DNA from: Brachyspira sp. SAP_772
Lineage (GTDB): Bacteria > Spirochaetota > Brachyspiria > Brachyspirales > Brachyspiraceae
Direction of reading: 5' to 3'
Assembly: GCF_009755885.1 (NCBI RefSeq)
Contig: NZ_VYIX01000002.1
Span: 602,875 to 666,874 of the forward strand
DNA length: 64,000 bases
A program made the position numbers and the translations under genes. The notes under the pieces are model-generated. The model made no database searches. It was not told where the DNA came from and saw only the letters and a program-made list of their open reading frames with translations. Every line of letters begins with the position of its first letter. Position 1 is the first letter of the stretch. Below are positions 35,077 through 45,335 of the stretch, piece by piece.

Positions 35077-37134
35077 ATGAAGAAATTAAATAGTTTAGGT
35101 TTTAAGATACCGTTTGTAATATGTTCTATAGTTGTTTTAATTATAATAGTGATGTTAATATCTTCTGTTAATATAGCAAGCACTGGTATTAGTAAAAGCA
35201 AATTAGGCGGTTTTGACAGCACTATAGCTGGATATGCATCCGTTTTAGATACTTGGTTTGATTTGCAAACATCTCTAATAAGTACATATTCTGTAACTCC
35301 TACAGTTGTGAAATATTTAGAAAATGACGTTAATTTTACTGAAGAATTATTGTCTGAAACTATAAATAAATTCAAAGATAATAATCTCTATCTCATTAAT
35401 TTTGGTATAGCCGATTCTGAAGGGGATATATTTTTAGATTCAATGTCTTCTTCTGCTTTGGGTAAAAACCTTAAAGATTATATTCCCAATGCTTGGAACA
35501 AATTGATTGCTTCAAATACAGACAGCGTTGTTTATGCTGATGAACTAATGCAATCAGAAATTACTTCAAAATGGGCTATGCCTGCTATAAAGCCTGTTAA
35601 AGATTCGTATAATATTACAATAGGCTATATTTATATTTTCTTAGATTGGTATATGCTTCATCAAACTCATTTCACAGGTATAGATTTAGGTAAAACAGGA
35701 GGGCTTTTTATAACTACTGATAAATTATATAATATAATGGATTCTTTATATGAAAATATAGCAGTTATGAAAATAAATCCTGTATATCAAGAAGCTTTTA
35801 GAAGCGGAAATGTAGACGGAAATTTAACATATGAAATCAATGGTCAAAAAAGAACAGCTGCATATCATAAATTAAAAAACCAACCATGGATAATTGCACT
35901 TGCTATGATGAACTATGAAATATATGAACAAAACATGAAATTAATAATAGCTATAAGCATAATAGGTATAATATCTACTATTATTTTAGCTATACTTGTT
36001 AATTTGTTTATAAGAACAATTACTAAGCCATTAGAAATAGTGGTAGAAGAGGCATCAAAAATAGAGCATGGCGATTTAAGCAGTTCAAAACAGCGTATAA
36101 AACCAAGAAAAGATGAGATAGGCATTTTATCAAAATCTTTTGTGAGTATGAGAAATAAACTAGTAGAAACTATCACAGAAGTTAATGAGGCTTCTAATAA
36201 TATAGTTAATGCTGCAAAAGAGCTTTCTACTAGTAATACAGATTTATCAAGAAGAACAGAATCACAGGCTGCAAGTTTGGAAGAGACTGCTAGTTCTATG
36301 GAAGAGATGGCTTCTACAATAAAATCTTCTACCGATTATGCTATAACAGGAAATAATATGATGGTTTCTTCAAAAGATGCTATAGAAAATGCTGGAAGTA
36401 TTATTACAGAAACTACAAAAAATATAGAAGCAGTATTTGAAGCTAGTACAAAGATAAAAAATATTACAAAGATAATAGAAGATATTGCTTTTCAAACTAA
36501 TATATTAGCACTTAATGCTGCAGTTGAAGCGGCAAGGGCAGGCGAGCAGGGCAAGGGATTTGCAGTTGTTGCTAGCGAGGTTAGAAATTTGGCTCAAACT
36601 ACTCAGTCATCTGTAAAAGATATTACTGATTTGGTAGATAATACAAATGAAAAAATAAATAAAGCAACAGAAACAGCTCATCAATCACAAGAAATATTTA
36701 TTGATATTCAGCAAAAAATAGAAGATACTGCTAAAATAATGAAAAACATTAGTTCTACTGCAATGGAGCAACAGGCAGGTGTTGATCAGGTAAATATTGC
36801 TGTTTCAGAGATGGATACTGTTACTCAGCATAATGCTTCTTTAGTTCAAGAGAGTGCTTATACTTCTGATAATTTGCTTAAGCAGGCAAGAAGTCTTCAG
36901 GAGGCTATTAGCTTTTTTAAATTAAGCAGTGATGATGTAAAAAAATCAAAAGAAGATAAATCTAGTAAAAAAATAGATATTACTCCAAAAAAAGATGATA
37001 TTAAAAAAGTTAATATAGAGTCAAAACCGTTAAGACCAGTTAAAAAAGATGTAAGTATATCTAATGACAGAGAGTTTGGAGAAACTTTTTCAGGATCTGG
37101 CAATATAACAGATGATGGTTTTAGTACTTTTTGA
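35077..37134 (+). CDS. Methyl-accepting chemotaxis protein
   Basis: About 685 residues. A membrane helix (about 8-30) is followed by a periplasmic sensor of about 260 residues, probably a Cache-type ligand domain, then a second helix (about 292-316), a HAMP linker, and the cytoplasmic signalling domain with its hairpin tip [20 protein letters not shown] followed by [19 protein letters not shown]. The C-terminal tail is Lys-rich and lacks an obvious NWETF-type CheR-binding end. The receptor reports an unknown ligand to CheA/CheW. The ATG at 35077 is chosen because AGGAG lies 6 bases upstream; a TTG two codons earlier is in frame but too close. Confidence 0.93.
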   Translation: MKKLNSLGFKIPFVICSIVVLIIIVMLISSVNIASTGISKSKLGGFDSTIAGYASVLDTWFDLQTSLISTYSVTPTVVKYLENDVNFTEELLSETINKFKDNNLYLINFGIADSEGDIFLDSMSSSALGKNLKDYIPNAWNKLIASNTDSVVYADELMQSEITSKWAMPAIKPVKDSYNITIGYIYIFLDWYMLHQTHFTGIDLGKTGGLFITTDKLYNIMDSLYENIAVMKINPVYQEAFRSGNVDGNLTYEINGQKRTAAYHKLKNQPWIIALAMMNYEIYEQNMKLIIAISIIGIISTIILAILVNLFIRTITKPLEIVVEEASKIEHGDLSSSKQRIKPRKDEIGILSKSFVSMRNKLVETITEVNEASNNIVNAAKELSTSNTDLSRRTESQAASLEETASSMEEMASTIKSSTDYAITGNNMMVSSKDAIENAGSIITETTKNIEAVFEASTKIKNITKIIEDIAFQTNILALNAAVEAARAGEQGKGFAVVASEVRNLAQTTQSSVKDITDLVDNTNEKINKATETAHQSQEIFIDIQQKIEDTAKIMKNISSTAMEQQAGVDQVNIAVSEMDTVTQHNASLVQESAYTSDNLLKQARSLQEAISFFKLSSDDVKKSKEDKSSKKIDITPKKDDIKKVNIESKPLRPVKKDVSISNDREFGETFSGSGNITDDGFSTF

Positions 37135-37173
37135 TTATAATTATTAATTTTATTTTGATTGTATAATGGAGAT

Positions 37174-37851
37174 TTATGACTTCATTATGCAATCAATTTC
37201 TTCTTTTGTTAAATATTCAAAACTTCCTTCTTTAAGTTCATTTAGAAATATATTATTAATTCTTAGTCTTTTTAATATGATAACTTCAAAGCCTATCTTT
37301 TGGCACATTCTTCTTATTTGTCTGTTTCTTCCTTCTGTAAGAATTATGTTAAATGAGTTTTTTGCTGCTCTTTTTGTTTTAGCAGGCTTTAATTTTTTGC
37401 CATCTAAAGATATTCCGTATTCAAGTTTTTTTAATGCACCATCTGGTATATTATCATTTACCTTAACATAATATTCTTTTTCACAGTTAGAGTTTTCACC
37501 TATTATTTTTTTAGCAAATACCCCATCATTTGTAAGAAGTATAAGACCATTACTATCTTTATCTAATCTTCCAACAGGATAAACTCCTTTTACTTCATTA
37601 TTTAATAGTTGATAAATGGTTTTTCCTTCATCTCTGTTTGTAGATACAACATATCCTCTTGGCTTATTTAATTTGATATATATTTTACTCTCTTCATCCT
37701 TATTGCATTCTACTTTATCTGTTTCAGTAACTTGAGTTGCAGGGTTTAGTATTATTTCTCCGTTTACTTTAACTTTGCCGTTTTTTATAAGATTGTCAGC
37801 TTCTCTTCTGCTTGCTATGTTTAGAGAAGCAATATATTTGTTTAGTCTCAT
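37174..37851 (-). CDS. Pseudouridine synthase, RsuA/RluB/RluF family
   Basis: 225 residues. An N-terminal S4 RNA-binding domain (MRLNKYIASLNIASRREADN) is followed by the catalytic domain with VGRLDKDSNGLILLTNDG, whose Asp is the catalytic residue, and the late EGRNRQIRRMCQKIGFEV. The GRLDKDSxGL form is closest to RluF-type enzymes, which modify 23S rRNA, but the target nucleotide cannot be assigned by eye. Convergent with the chemoreceptor gene (39-base gap). Confidence 0.9.
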   Translation of the reverse strand: MRLNKYIASLNIASRREADNLIKNGKVKVNGEIILNPATQVTETDKVECNKDEESKIYIKLNKPRGYVVSTNRDEGKTIYQLLNNEVKGVYPVGRLDKDSNGLILLTNDGVFAKKIIGENSNCEKEYYVKVNDNIPDGALKKLEYGISLDGKKLKPAKTKRAAKNSFNIILTEGRNRQIRRMCQKIGFEVIILKRLRINNIFLNELKEGSFEYLTKEEIDCIMKS

Positions 37852-37984
37852 ATTTTTCTATTTCTTTCATTAAAAAATTAAAAATAATATTATCATAATA
37901 TATATTTAAATCAATTAATATAAATATTATGTTATTGCAATACGATATATTAAGGAATGGAAATTATAATTTTATATTTTATAG

Positions 37985-38013
37985 TTGACAATTTTTATTA
38001 TTAATAATATAAT
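37985..38013 (+). promoter_or_regulatory. Perfect-consensus sigma-70 promoter for the flaA pair
   Basis: TTGACA (37985-37990), a 17-bp spacer, then TATAAT (38008-38013): an exact consensus. It lies 54 bases upstream of the first flaA start. This suggests strong, constitutive transcription rather than a flagellar sigma-28 promoter. Confidence 0.85.
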
Positions 38014-38067
38014 TGTGCAAGTTATTGGATATAATTGCTTAGCTATAAATATTAAGGAGAGTGCGCT

Positions 38068-38898
38068 ATGAAATTCTATAGAAGTATGCGAGACATTTCT
38101 CGCTACCTCATAATCATTTGTCTATTCATATGCTTAGGTTCATTTGCTGTTTATGGACAAAGTGCTAGTGTTTATTTCGAAACAAGAGTGCTTTATAATT
38201 TTGAAACACTAGATGAATGGCAGCCTATATCAAATGGAAGTCGTTTCATGTTTACAGGCGATAGAACAAATGAAAATGGTGTTGTAATGAAATACCCAAA
38301 TATGAGATTATTTGCAACTAAACCTTTTGGTATGGGTAATCAAGGTTACAATTCCACTAATTCATTATCAGTAAGTGTATCATTCTTTAGAAAAGGATAC
38401 AATTTCTTTGATTTAGTACCAACAGTACAAAAAATTATCCCTGGTAAAGCTCAAACATTTGATGTATGGGTATGGGGTGGAAATTATGATTACACTATGG
38501 AAATGTTATTTGAAGATTATCGCGGTTATACTTATACATTGCCTATTGGTTCTTTAAAATATATTGGTTGGAGAAATTTAAGCACAGCAGTTCCTTCTTA
38601 TATACCTCAAGAGGAGCCTTATGTTCCTAGAGCTAAAGGTTTAAGATTCTTGAATTTCCGTTTCTGGGCTTCACCTGAAGAAAGAGCTGATAATTTTGTT
38701 GTATTATTAGACTATTTCCAAACAGTTACAGATACATTTAGAGAATCTTATGACGGTTCTGATATAGAAACTACTCTTGGTCAAGAAGTAGGCGGAAGTT
38801 CTGCTGAACAGTATGCTGAAGGCGGTGCAAAAGTTGTTGGTGAAGACGGTGGTACTACTACTACTGGTGATACTACTCAACAAGAAGCGCAACAATAA
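38068..38898 (+). CDS. flaA: Flagellar filament outer-layer (sheath) protein, FlaA family, first copy
   Basis: 276 residues with an N-terminal export signal (YLIIICLFICLGSFAVYG). The mature part matches the spirochaete FlaA family: an opening FETLDEWQPI strand, WVWGGNYDYTMEMLFEDYRG, IGWRNLSTAVPSYIPQ and LRFLNFRFWASP. FlaA coats the FlaB core of the periplasmic flagella and affects filament stiffness and helicity (established for spirochaetes). The C-terminal 45 residues are low-complexity Gly, Thr and Glu. AAGGAG ribosome site. It is followed after 24 bases by a second family member. Confidence 0.87.
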   Translation: MKFYRSMRDISRYLIIICLFICLGSFAVYGQSASVYFETRVLYNFETLDEWQPISNGSRFMFTGDRTNENGVVMKYPNMRLFATKPFGMGNQGYNSTNSLSVSVSFFRKGYNFFDLVPTVQKIIPGKAQTFDVWVWGGNYDYTMEMLFEDYRGYTYTLPIGSLKYIGWRNLSTAVPSYIPQEEPYVPRAKGLRFLNFRFWASPEERADNFVVLLDYFQTVTDTFRESYDGSDIETTLGQEVGGSSAEQYAEGGAKVVGEDGGTTTTGDTTQQEAQQ

Positions 38899-38922
38899 GG
38901 TTTTAGAAGGAGAAAAAATACA

Positions 38923-39609
38923 ATGAAAAGATTAAGTATTTTTATAACAATGTTGATTTTAACTGTTGCATTCTTGTTATTCGCACAGGATGCAGCACAA
39001 GATAATGGTCAAGAAGGAAATAATAATTTTGTTACTGAATCTTATACTAATTTCTTAATAGATGATTTTGAATTTGCTAATACTTGGCAAGCATCTATGC
39101 CTAGAGATTATGGTGTTATTAGTATAATTCGTCGCGAAGGCGGTCCTGCTGATGTTACTGCTGAAAACGCTGATGCTAATAAATATATTTTGGGTGCTAA
39201 AGTAGAGTATTTTAAAACTGGTTATCCTTGGTTTTCTGTTACTCCTCCTAGACCTGTTAAAATTCCTGGCTTCACTAAAGAAATTAGCGTTTGGGTTGCT
39301 GGAAGAAATCATAACAATAGAATGAGCTTCTATATTTATGATATTAATGGTAAACCTCAAAATATTGGTGATGAGCCTCTTAACTTTATGGGTTGGAAAA
39401 AAATTACTGTACAAGTTCCTGCTAAAGTTAAACAAGAAGATTTTAGAGGTCAAACTGAACAAGGTATAAGCTTTATGGGTATCAATGTTAAAGTTGATCC
39501 TAGAGATTCTTATGGTAAATATTATATTTACTTCGATAACTTGGAAGCTAGAACTGATATGTATTTAGAAACTTATAAAGAAGCTGATGATCCATTAGAT
39601 ACTTGGTAA
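38923..39609 (+). CDS. FlaA-family flagellar sheath protein, second copy
   Basis: 228 residues with signal peptide (ITMLILTVAFLLFAQ). It shares the FlaA layout: IDDFEFANTWQASMPRDYG, EISVWVAGRNHNNRMSFYIYD, MGWKKITVQVPA, GINVKVDPRDSYGKYYIYFDN. It is shorter than the upstream copy and lacks its Gly/Thr tail. The two genes are co-transcribed (24-base gap, AGAAGGAG ribosome site) from the consensus promoter and end at a shared terminator. The pair may form a heteromeric sheath layer; that is inference. Confidence 0.83.
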   Translation: MKRLSIFITMLILTVAFLLFAQDAAQDNGQEGNNNFVTESYTNFLIDDFEFANTWQASMPRDYGVISIIRREGGPADVTAENADANKYILGAKVEYFKTGYPWFSVTPPRPVKIPGFTKEISVWVAGRNHNNRMSFYIYDINGKPQNIGDEPLNFMGWKKITVQVPAKVKQEDFRGQTEQGISFMGINVKVDPRDSYGKYYIYFDNLEARTDMYLETYKEADDPLDTW

Positions 39610-39631
39610 TTAGATTTCTTTTAGATATAAT

Positions 39632-39670
39632 AAAAGGTGAGGTATTATTAATTACTTCACCTTTTATTTT
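39632..39670 (+). terminator. Intrinsic terminator of the flaA operon
   Basis: A 13-bp stem (39632-39644 with 39653-39665, one G-U pair) plus T-rich tail, 22 bases after the stop. Confidence 0.82.
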
Positions 39671-39696
39671 ATACAATTTTTTATTATGGAGAAATT

Positions 39697-39816
39697 ATGA
39701 TTAATAAACTTTTACTAATAGGTTTTGTATTACTTTGTATTTATGCTATTACTACAAGAATAGTAAACAATAGAAAAGACAAGAACAAAGATGATAATAA
39801 AGATAATAAAGATTAA
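39697..39816 (+). CDS. Small membrane protein, 39 residues
   Basis: A short frame with a clean GGAG ribosome site 5 bases before the ATG. The protein has one hydrophobic helix at residues 5-18 (LLLIGFVLLCIYAI) and a charged tail of Lys, Asp and Asn. Its TAA overlaps the mfd stop codon by two bases on the opposite strand, so the two genes converge tail to tail. No family recognised. The ribosome site, the hydrophobicity pattern and the position after a terminator support a real gene, but it is short enough to be chance. Confidence 0.5.
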   Translation: MINKLLLIGFVLLCIYAITTRIVNNRKDKNKDDNKDNKD

Positions 39817-42800
39817 TTATTTCTTTTATTGATTTTTATTATTTTTCTTTTTCTTGCATTATTTTGCTTATTTTTTTTCTGAGATTCTATATTAACATCT
39901 GCTAAACTTTTTTCTTTACTACTTTCTTTATATTCTTCTAAGCTTTCTATTTCTAATATTACTTCACGCACTTTATTTATCTTCCAAACTAAACTATCAT
40001 CTACTACTGGCATTATTAATTGATTAAGATTCTCTTTATCAAAATAAACCCCAGACCCTTCTAAAGAAACTAATTTTGAAACCTTCTTAGCATCTATTTT
40101 AGAATATTTATCAAGTTTTATATACATATTATAATGCCCTTCTATCACTGATAATACTCTAACCCTTTTTAATATAACTTTTAATTTGGCTATACTAAAT
40201 ATATCTTCCATCTCTTTAGGCATTTTTCCATATTTATCTATCATATATTCTTTAGCCATATCAATATCTTCATCGCTTTGTGAACGCATTATTAATTTAT
40301 AAACAGATATTTTTTCTTTAGGGTCTGATATATATTCATCTGGTATAAATAAATTATGCTTAAAATCTATAACAGTATCAAAAGTAACCTCTTTTATTTC
40401 TCCCTTATATTCATTAGTAGCCTCTTCAAGCATTTGTGTATAAAGCTCATAACCAACCTGATAAATCATACCAGATTGCTCTTTACCCAATATATTGCCT
40501 GCACCTCTTATTTCTAAATCTCTCATTGCTATCTTAAAACCAGCACCTAAATCTGTGTGTTCTGATATAGCTTGAAGCCTTTTATAAGCTACTTCTGTTA
40601 ATGCTAAGTTTTCAGGATAAAACATATAAGCATAAGCCTCTCTATCACTTCTTCCAACTCTTCCTCTCAATTGATAAAGTTCTGAAAGACCTAGTTTATT
40701 AGCATTGTCTATTAATATAGTGTTGGCATTAGGTATATCAATTCCGTTTTCTATTATTGTGGTGGATACTAATATATCATATTTATGATTAATAAAATCT
40801 GACATAATTTTTTCTAACTGAACACCAGTCATTCTTCCATGTGCTACACATATAGAAGCTTTTGGGCATAGTTTTTTTATCATTAAGGCAAATGATTCTA
40901 TTGTGTCTATTCTATTATACAGATAAAATACTTGACCATTTCTTTTTAATTCTCTCTCTATTGCACTTACAACAGTGTTTTCATTAAACTCCATTACGTA
41001 AGTTTTTACAGGTATTCTATTTAGCGGAGGAGTTTCTATTATGCTTATATCTCTTATACCTGTTAATGCCATATTCAATGTTCTTGGTATTGGTGTTGCA
41101 GATAATGTAAGCACATCGGTTTCAAATCTAAGTTTTTTTAATGCTTCTTTATGTTTTACACCAAATCTCTGCTCTTCATCTATAACTATTAAGCCTAAAT
41201 TTTTAAACTTAATATCATCAGATAAAAGCATATGTGTGCCTATGATGATATCACAAGAACCATTTTCAAGCATTTCTTTATTTTTTTTAGCCTGTCTTGA
41301 AGAGACAAATCTATTTAAGACTTCTATACGAACAGGAAAATCTTCAAATCTTTTTTTGGCATTATTATAGTGCTGCTGAGAGAGTATTGTAGTAGGGCAG
41401 AGTATTGCACATTGTTTACCCGCCATAACAGCTTTAAATATAGCCCTAAAAGCAACCTCAGTTTTTCCAAATCCAACATCTCCGCAAACAAGCCTATCCA
41501 TCATCTTGTCACTTTCCATATCTGATTTTATATCATTAATAGCCCTTAGTTGATCAACAGTCTCTTCATAACTAAATGAAGCCTCAAAGTCGTCTTGCCA
41601 CTGAGTGTCTGGTCCATAAATATTTCCATGAACACTAGAGCGAATTGCATATATTTTTATAAGGTCTCTTGCTGTAGCCAAAGCATCTTCTCTAGCTTTA
41701 CTTTTTATTTTATCCCAAGCACTTCCGCCTAATGCTGTTAATTTTGGCTCTTCTCCGCTTCCAGATATATATTTCTGCACAAAGTTCATCTGCTCTACTG
41801 GTATATAAAGTTTATCTCCTTTGGCATACTCTAATGTTAAATAGTCTTTTTCTTTTCCGTTTGAGAGTTTTCTCGTTAAGCCTAAATATTTACCTATACC
41901 ATAATTTACATGAACTGCATAATCACCTATGTTTAAATCAACAAATGTTTCTATAATATTTTTATTTACTTTCGGTATCTTTTTTACTCTTTTTCTTTTT
42001 CTTCCAAATACTTCCCAGTCTGCTATAAATATTGTTTTTATATCATCTTTAATAAAGCCTGATGCTGATTGTGTTGTTATTATATAGAAGTTATTTTTGT
42101 TATTAGAGAAATCAAGATTTTCTTCATTATCTATTATATTGTTTTCTTCTATTGTTTTACTCTCTTCATTAATGTTTTCTTCTGAGGCAATTAATTTAGG
42201 CTCTAAATTATCCATTATCTTATAGAACCTTTTTGCTTGGTCATAATGACTAGTAGAGAGTATAATAAAATAATCTTTTTTTCTATAATCCTTAATATAA
42301 TCCAAAAACTCTGTTAGCTTTGATTTGAAAGAAACTCCTTCTTCAAAACTAAATTTATGAATATTATTATCTACTATAAAGGGGCTTAAATTAATTGCAT
42401 TTTTTATAATGTTTTCAAAATAATTTATATCTATATAAAGTGAGTTTATATTATCATAAATAGATTTAAATATATTATCTATATCATTAAAATTCTCTTC
42501 TGTAGTTGATAAAACATTTATTAGCTTATTTTTTAATTTTAATGCATCATCTGTAAATATAATGCTTTCATTAGCATAATCAAATATAGTTTGCAAGTTG
42601 CTGTTAAATATTCCAAGTAAGTTCTCATTTCCTGCAAAATATTTACTTTTTTGTATATTGTCTTTTAATTCACTGTCAATATCTTTATCTAAAAACTCTT
42701 CTATAAGTGAATCTTTATAAATTGATTCCCTCACAGGATATATTGTAATCTCTTCAATATTTTTATATGACTTTCCATCTTCTATATTAAAAAACCTTAT

Positions 42801-43406
42801 ACTCTCAACTTCATCATCAAACAATTCTATTCTAATAGGGTCATTGTAAAGAATAGAATATATATCTATTATACTCCCCCTCACAGCACAAGTACCAACC
42901 TCAGAAACTTCTCTCTCTATCACATATCCTAAATCATATAAATTAAGCCTTAAAGAATCAATATTTAATTTGTCATTAACTTTTATGTTGATTGTATTAT
43001 TTTTTAATGTTTCTTTGTTTGGAAGTTTTCTTGCGATTGATTTTATTGTTGTTATTAAAATAAATTTATCTTCATTAATTAATTTATATAAAATACTTAA
43101 TCTGTCTTGCACTATATCTGTAATTGGAGACATTTTTGTAAAAGGTACGCTGTCATAATCTGGAAAATAATAATTCTCAATATTATAAAAGTTTAAAGCT
43201 TGACTTAAGAGCATAGCTTCATTTTCATCTTCTTTTATAATCATTAAGCTTTTATTTTTATCATTAAAAAGAGCAGCAAAAAAAAGAGAATCGCCTCCTC
43301 CTTTTATGCCATATATGTTTTTTACAGTGTTTAAATCAAAAGATTTGTATTCTTCGCTATTTTTAAACTTTTCTATTAAGATATTTGATATTTCAGTATT
43401 TTCCAT
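39813..43406 (-). CDS. mfd: Transcription-repair coupling factor
   Basis: 1197-residue SF2 translocase that removes stalled RNA polymerase at DNA lesions and recruits UvrA. Domain order fits Mfd: a UvrB-like N-terminal part, the RNA-polymerase-interacting domain near IGDYAVHVNYGIGKYLGL, Walker A CGDVGFGKTEVAFRA, the DEEQ box in VIDEEQRFGVKHKE, LSATPIPRTLNMAL, and the TRG/C-terminal domain with RGRVGRSDREAYAY and LEIRGAGNILG. An acidic insert (about 410-440) and a Lys/Arg-rich tail are local additions. Single gene. Confidence 0.97.
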   Translation of the reverse strand: MENTEISNILIEKFKNSEEYKSFDLNTVKNIYGIKGGGDSLFFAALFNDKNKSLMIIKEDENEAMLLSQALNFYNIENYYFPDYDSVPFTKMSPITDIVQDRLSILYKLINEDKFILITTIKSIARKLPNKETLKNNTINIKVNDKLNIDSLRLNLYDLGYVIEREVSEVGTCAVRGSIIDIYSILYNDPIRIELFDDEVESIRFFNIEDGKSYKNIEEITIYPVRESIYKDSLIEEFLDKDIDSELKDNIQKSKYFAGNENLLGIFNSNLQTIFDYANESIIFTDDALKLKNKLINVLSTTEENFNDIDNIFKSIYDNINSLYIDINYFENIIKNAINLSPFIVDNNIHKFSFEEGVSFKSKLTEFLDYIKDYRKKDYFIILSTSHYDQAKRFYKIMDNLEPKLIASEENINEESKTIEENNIIDNEENLDFSNNKNNFYIITTQSASGFIKDDIKTIFIADWEVFGRKRKRVKKIPKVNKNIIETFVDLNIGDYAVHVNYGIGKYLGLTRKLSNGKEKDYLTLEYAKGDKLYIPVEQMNFVQKYISGSGEEPKLTALGGSAWDKIKSKAREDALATARDLIKIYAIRSSVHGNIYGPDTQWQDDFEASFSYEETVDQLRAINDIKSDMESDKMMDRLVCGDVGFGKTEVAFRAIFKAVMAGKQCAILCPTTILSQQHYNNAKKRFEDFPVRIEVLNRFVSSRQAKKNKEMLENGSCDIIIGTHMLLSDDIKFKNLGLIVIDEEQRFGVKHKEALKKLRFETDVLTLSATPIPRTLNMALTGIRDISIIETPPLNRIPVKTYVMEFNENTVVSAIERELKRNGQVFYLYNRIDTIESFALMIKKLCPKASICVAHGRMTGVQLEKIMSDFINHKYDILVSTTIIENGIDIPNANTILIDNANKLGLSELYQLRGRVGRSDREAYAYMFYPENLALTEVAYKRLQAISEHTDLGAGFKIAMRDLEIRGAGNILGKEQSGMIYQVGYELYTQMLEEATNEYKGEIKEVTFDTVIDFKHNLFIPDEYISDPKEKISVYKLIMRSQSDEDIDMAKEYMIDKYGKMPKEMEDIFSIAKLKVILKRVRVLSVIEGHYNMYIKLDKYSKIDAKKVSKLVSLEGSGVYFDKENLNQLIMPVVDDSLVWKINKVREVILEIESLEEYKESSKEKSLADVNIESQKKNKQNNARKRKIIKINKRNN

Positions 43407-43549
43407 AAATATAATAACTACAACAAAATAAATTATTCTATAAATATAAACAATATTTTATTAAATAGCAATATATTATAATGTTTGTAATTCTAAATTT
43501 TTATTGTATAATTTTATTAATTTTTTGATTTTATTATATTAGAGTTTGT

Positions 43550-45274
43550 ATGTTAAATGATATAAAAAAGAATATATGTATAATAACAGATATTAATGGT
43601 ATATACGGCTATGGACATTTTACCCGTATGAGTCTTATTGCTAATAAATTAAGTGATATATATGATTTTACTTTTTCTTCTATAAATAATGAAAGTGAAT
43701 TATATAAAAGAACTGACATAAAAACTATTGAGTTTAATAAGATAGGAGAAATAAAACCATACATTATAATTGTTGATGCGAGAGAAGTTGAAGAAAAATA
43801 TATAAGTTATTTAAAAAAAATATCATCTGTTATAATAATAGATAGTATTGGAAGTGAGAGAAGGTTGGCTGATATTGTAATAGAAATGCTTCCTAATTTG
43901 GATAACTCTAAAGAGGTAAATATTAAGCCATTTATTGCTACAATATTAAATAATTCTATAAAACCTATATATAATGAAGAATCTCTAATACTTGTTTATT
44001 TGGGGTTCAATAAACAACTAAAAGATAAAGCAATTCAAATAATATCAAAAATAAATAATAAAAGATTTATAGTAATAGATGTTAAAAAAGAAAGTGAGTT
44101 TTCTAATATAGAGTATATTGATTTTTCAAAAGATATATTTGCTAATTCATATTCTGGAGTTATAACATATTTTGGGCTTACCGCTTTTGAATGCATAGAA
44201 TCAAAAATTCCTACTATACTTTTTTCACCTACTAAGTATCATGATGAATTGGCTAATAAGTGTGATGATATATTTTTTAATTTGGGTTTTTTTGAAGAAG
44301 CTGATATCAATGAGAGTGTAAAAAAAATAGAAGCTTTTATAAACAATAAAGAAAAGCAAAGTAGTTTGATAGAGAATGCTCGGCAAATAAATACTGATGA
44401 ATCTATAGAGAGATTAAAGACTATTTTTTATAATATTAAAGATTTTAAAGATATAAAATGTCCTTTCTGTAAAAGCTCTAATATAGAGAGAAAAAACAGA
44501 AATTTAGAATCAAATTTATATAAATGTCATCATTGCAATACTTTGTTTAGAAAATATTTTTTATCTCCTTTTACAGATTATTCATCAAAATATTTTGTAG
44601 AAGATTATAAAAAACAATACGGCAAAACCTATGAAGAAGATGTTGAAAATTTAAGCCGATTAGCAAAGAGAAGAATAGAAAAAATAAAAAAAATAAAACC
44701 AAACGGAAAAGTATTAGATATTGGAAGTGCTATGGGTTTTTTTCTTAAAGAGGCTTCTAAATATGGATATATTACTGAGGGCATAGAGATAAGCGAGTAT
44801 GCTTCAAATTACTGCGTTAATACTTTACACCTAAATGTGCATAATTGTTCTTTGCTTGATTTTAAGTATAAAGAAAAAGAATATGACATAATTACGGCTT
44901 GGTATGTTGTGGAGCATATTTATAATTTTGATAAAATTTTTGAACATATTTTGTATTCCCTAAAGGATGATGGAATATTTGCTTTAGCTATGCCTAATGG
45001 TTATGGGGTTAGCGGAAGGTTTAATAAAAATTATTATTCTATAGTTCCTAGTGACCATGCTTTTGAGGCTAATCCTAAATCTTTGGATATGTTTTTTTCT
45101 AAATATTCTCTTAAAAGAATTAGTTTAGAAAATCAGAGTGTTTATTATAATAGATTTACTGATGTATTTAAGATTTTTAAAAATTCTAAACTATCAGAAA
45201 AACTATATAAAAAACTCGCACAAAAATTTAATTTGGGTGATACGTTTGAGTGTATATATCAAAAGGTGAAATAG
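43550..45274 (+). CDS. Fusion of a PseG/SpsG-like glycan enzyme with a zinc-ribbon SAM methyltransferase
   Basis: 574 residues in two parts. The N-terminal part (about 1-290) resembles PseG/SpsG-type UDP-sugar hydrolases or glycosyltransferases (GT-B fold): GYGHFTR at 20-26, IIVDAREVEE, and the late TYFGLTAFECIES with ILFSPTKYHDE. Then comes a zinc ribbon with CPFC (about 304) and CHHC (about 326), followed by a class I methyltransferase with VLDIGSAMGFF (about 388) and ITAWYVVEHIYNF. PseG acts in pseudaminic acid synthesis, a flagellin-glycosylation sugar; a methyltransferase fused to it suggests a modified nonulosonate or related sugar (inference). No other such genes adjoin. Confidence 0.8.
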   Translation: MLNDIKKNICIITDINGIYGYGHFTRMSLIANKLSDIYDFTFSSINNESELYKRTDIKTIEFNKIGEIKPYIIIVDAREVEEKYISYLKKISSVIIIDSIGSERRLADIVIEMLPNLDNSKEVNIKPFIATILNNSIKPIYNEESLILVYLGFNKQLKDKAIQIISKINNKRFIVIDVKKESEFSNIEYIDFSKDIFANSYSGVITYFGLTAFECIESKIPTILFSPTKYHDELANKCDDIFFNLGFFEEADINESVKKIEAFINNKEKQSSLIENARQINTDESIERLKTIFYNIKDFKDIKCPFCKSSNIERKNRNLESNLYKCHHCNTLFRKYFLSPFTDYSSKYFVEDYKKQYGKTYEEDVENLSRLAKRRIEKIKKIKPNGKVLDIGSAMGFFLKEASKYGYITEGIEISEYASNYCVNTLHLNVHNCSLLDFKYKEKEYDIITAWYVVEHIYNFDKIFEHILYSLKDDGIFALAMPNGYGVSGRFNKNYYSIVPSDHAFEANPKSLDMFFSKYSLKRISLENQSVYYNRFTDVFKIFKNSKLSEKLYKKLAQKFNLGDTFECIYQKVK

Positions 45275-45335
45275 TATATTGCAATAATAATTTTATTGTT
45301 TATAATAAAAGTTAACATATTTTATTGGTTAAAAA

